Below, piece after piece: positions 36,657 to 37,392 of a stretch of DNA of 37,392 nt; position 1 is the first letter of the stretch, and every line of letters begins with the position of its first letter. This stretch comes from GCA-002701945 sp964442015 (GTDB lineage Bacteria > Fidelibacterota > Marinisomatia > Marinisomatales > TCS55), in the NCBI GenBank assembly GCA_964442015.1, contig CAYTYA010000011.1:1-37392 (forward strand), given 5' to 3'. Under the pieces are notes generated by a model. That model was not told the origin of the DNA, searched no databases, and saw nothing but the letters and a program-made list of their open reading frames with translations. Made by a program: the position numbers and the translations under genes.

Positions 36657-37392
36657 AAAATATAATCCACATACTGTATTTTTTGACATTTTTAATTATT
36701 ACAACCCCTGTTATTGGTGAGCCTACAAAGTTACTTGGCGTAACAACAGAAGAATATGGGGGCAACCAGTACCTGGTTCTGGAGTTTAACGGTCCGGACA
36801 TCGAGTATGTTACCACGGAGCGATTATCTCCGCCAACATTGCAGATTGGTTTAGGGAATGTCAATTGGGATAGGGGAGATTTTAAAAAGAGAATCAATCT
36901 TGATCCATTAGTAGAATATAGCGTAAAAGTACCAGTTGCCTGGGATTTATCAAGAGTAGATAATAGGGTGGATGTACGCCTAAATTTTTCTGAAAGACCG
37001 GCTTTTACTGTAGAGCTCAAAACAAACCTTCCTGAAGCACCTAGAAATGTTATGATAATTAAATGGCCAAAACCCGATCGCGCACTTGCAGAAAAGCCAA
37101 CAATTGATCCTTACCAACCCATTAAGCCTGCTCTGGTTAGTATTAATTTTAAAAATGCAGATATTGTAGATGTTCTTCGATTAATTACTACACAACATAG
37201 TATGAACCTTGTTTTAGGAGACGAAATAAAGGGAGAGGTAACGCTAAAATTGAAAGATGTTTCATTAGAAAAAGCAATGAATACAATTCTTAGCGTCAGT
37301 GGATATAGCTGGTTTATGGAAGATGATATTATTATAGTGAAAGTAAAAGAAGAGCAGCTGCAAATGGGTGGAGAGCTAGATACACATATATT
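36653..37392 (+). CDS. Secretin (PilQ/GspD family), N-terminal part
   Basis: The first 246 codons of an outer-membrane secretin; the gene runs off the window. It starts with a signal peptide (HILYFLTFLIITTPVIGEP), then a beta-rich AMIN-like region (about 25-140). From about residue 160 there is a secretin N0/STN-type domain: VSINFKNADIVDVLRLITTQ, the GEVTLKLKDVSLEKAMNTIL strand-helix and DDIIIVKV. Secretins form the outer-membrane pore through which pili or exoproteins pass. The ATG overlaps the preceding stop (ATGA), giving the order PilM/N fusion, PilO, PilP, PilQ as in pilMNOPQ operons. The channel-forming domain is outside the window. Confidence 0.88.
   Translation, partial: MKNIIHILYFLTFLIITTPVIGEPTKLLGVTTEEYGGNQYLVLEFNGPDIEYVTTERLSPPTLQIGLGNVNWDRGDFKKRINLDPLVEYSVKVPVAWDLSRVDNRVDVRLNFSERPAFTVELKTNLPEAPRNVMIIKWPKPDRALAEKPTIDPYQPIKPALVSINFKNADIVDVLRLITTQHSMNLVLGDEIKGEVTLKLKDVSLEKAMNTILSVSGYSWFMEDDIIIVKVKEEQLQMGGELDTHI

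Noticed and set aside
1..37392. CRISPR arrays, insertion sequences, rRNA genes, riboswitches.
   Set aside because: No direct-repeat arrays, transposase genes with inverted ends, rRNA segments or recognisable riboswitch folds were seen on reading both strands.

Overview
The window is AT-rich bacterial DNA. Genes are tightly packed and many junctions overlap by 1-11 nt. GTG starts are frequent, and TGA is clearly used as a normal stop (for example purD, purE, purL and the thioesterase gene). Gene content suggests a Gram-negative, probably marine, uncultured lineage: a secretin operon, a homodimer-type pyruvate dehydrogenase, a class II PurE and a probable selenoprotein. A Marinimicrobia/SAR406-like origin is a guess. 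A 100-N run at 7897-7996 marks an assembly gap.

Region 1 (1-6310, + strand) holds the end of aceE, then aceF and lpd (the pyruvate dehydrogenase complex), a secreted zinc metalloprotease and a small dihydrofolate-reductase-like protein. Region 2 (6316-7533, - strand) is one membrane-anchored SRPBCC-fold protein with three C-terminal repeats. Region 3 (7622-11553, + strand) is a penicillin-acylase-family gene split by the gap, a glycerophosphodiester phosphodiesterase and a Gfo/Idh/MocA oxidoreductase.

Region 4 (25601-11584, - strand) is a purine operon of about 14 kb: purA, purL, hotdog thioesterase, purM, a purQ-purS fusion, purC, purE, purB, purF, purD, purN, purH. It covers every step from PRPP to IMP, plus the first step towards AMP. 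PurE is of the class II (CO2-using) type, which explains why no purK is needed. PurQ carries what look like two PurS domains at its C-terminus.

Region 5 (25807-26838, + strand) is a two-gene unit. The first gene is an iodotyrosine-deiodinase-like flavoprotein that keeps the halotyrosine-binding Glu/Tyr/Lys triad. The second is an ArsC-family protein whose catalytic cysteine codon is an in-frame TGA followed by a SECIS-like hairpin, so it is a probable selenoprotein that ordinary gene calling would truncate or miss.

Region 6 (27306 to the right edge, + strand) is a type IV pilus/type II secretion inner-membrane platform operon ending in a secretin. Its first gene encodes a 2786-residue protein with, in order, an ArsR-like winged helix, an Arg-rich DRR linker, a PilM-like actin fold, about 1900 residues of coiled coil, and a complete PilN with its PilM-binding motif, membrane helix and periplasmic domain. 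PilO-, PilP/GspC- and PilQ-like genes follow with overlapping ends. This giant PilM-coil-PilN protein with a DNA-binding-type head, together with the Sec-containing ArsC-like protein, is the most novel content of the window.
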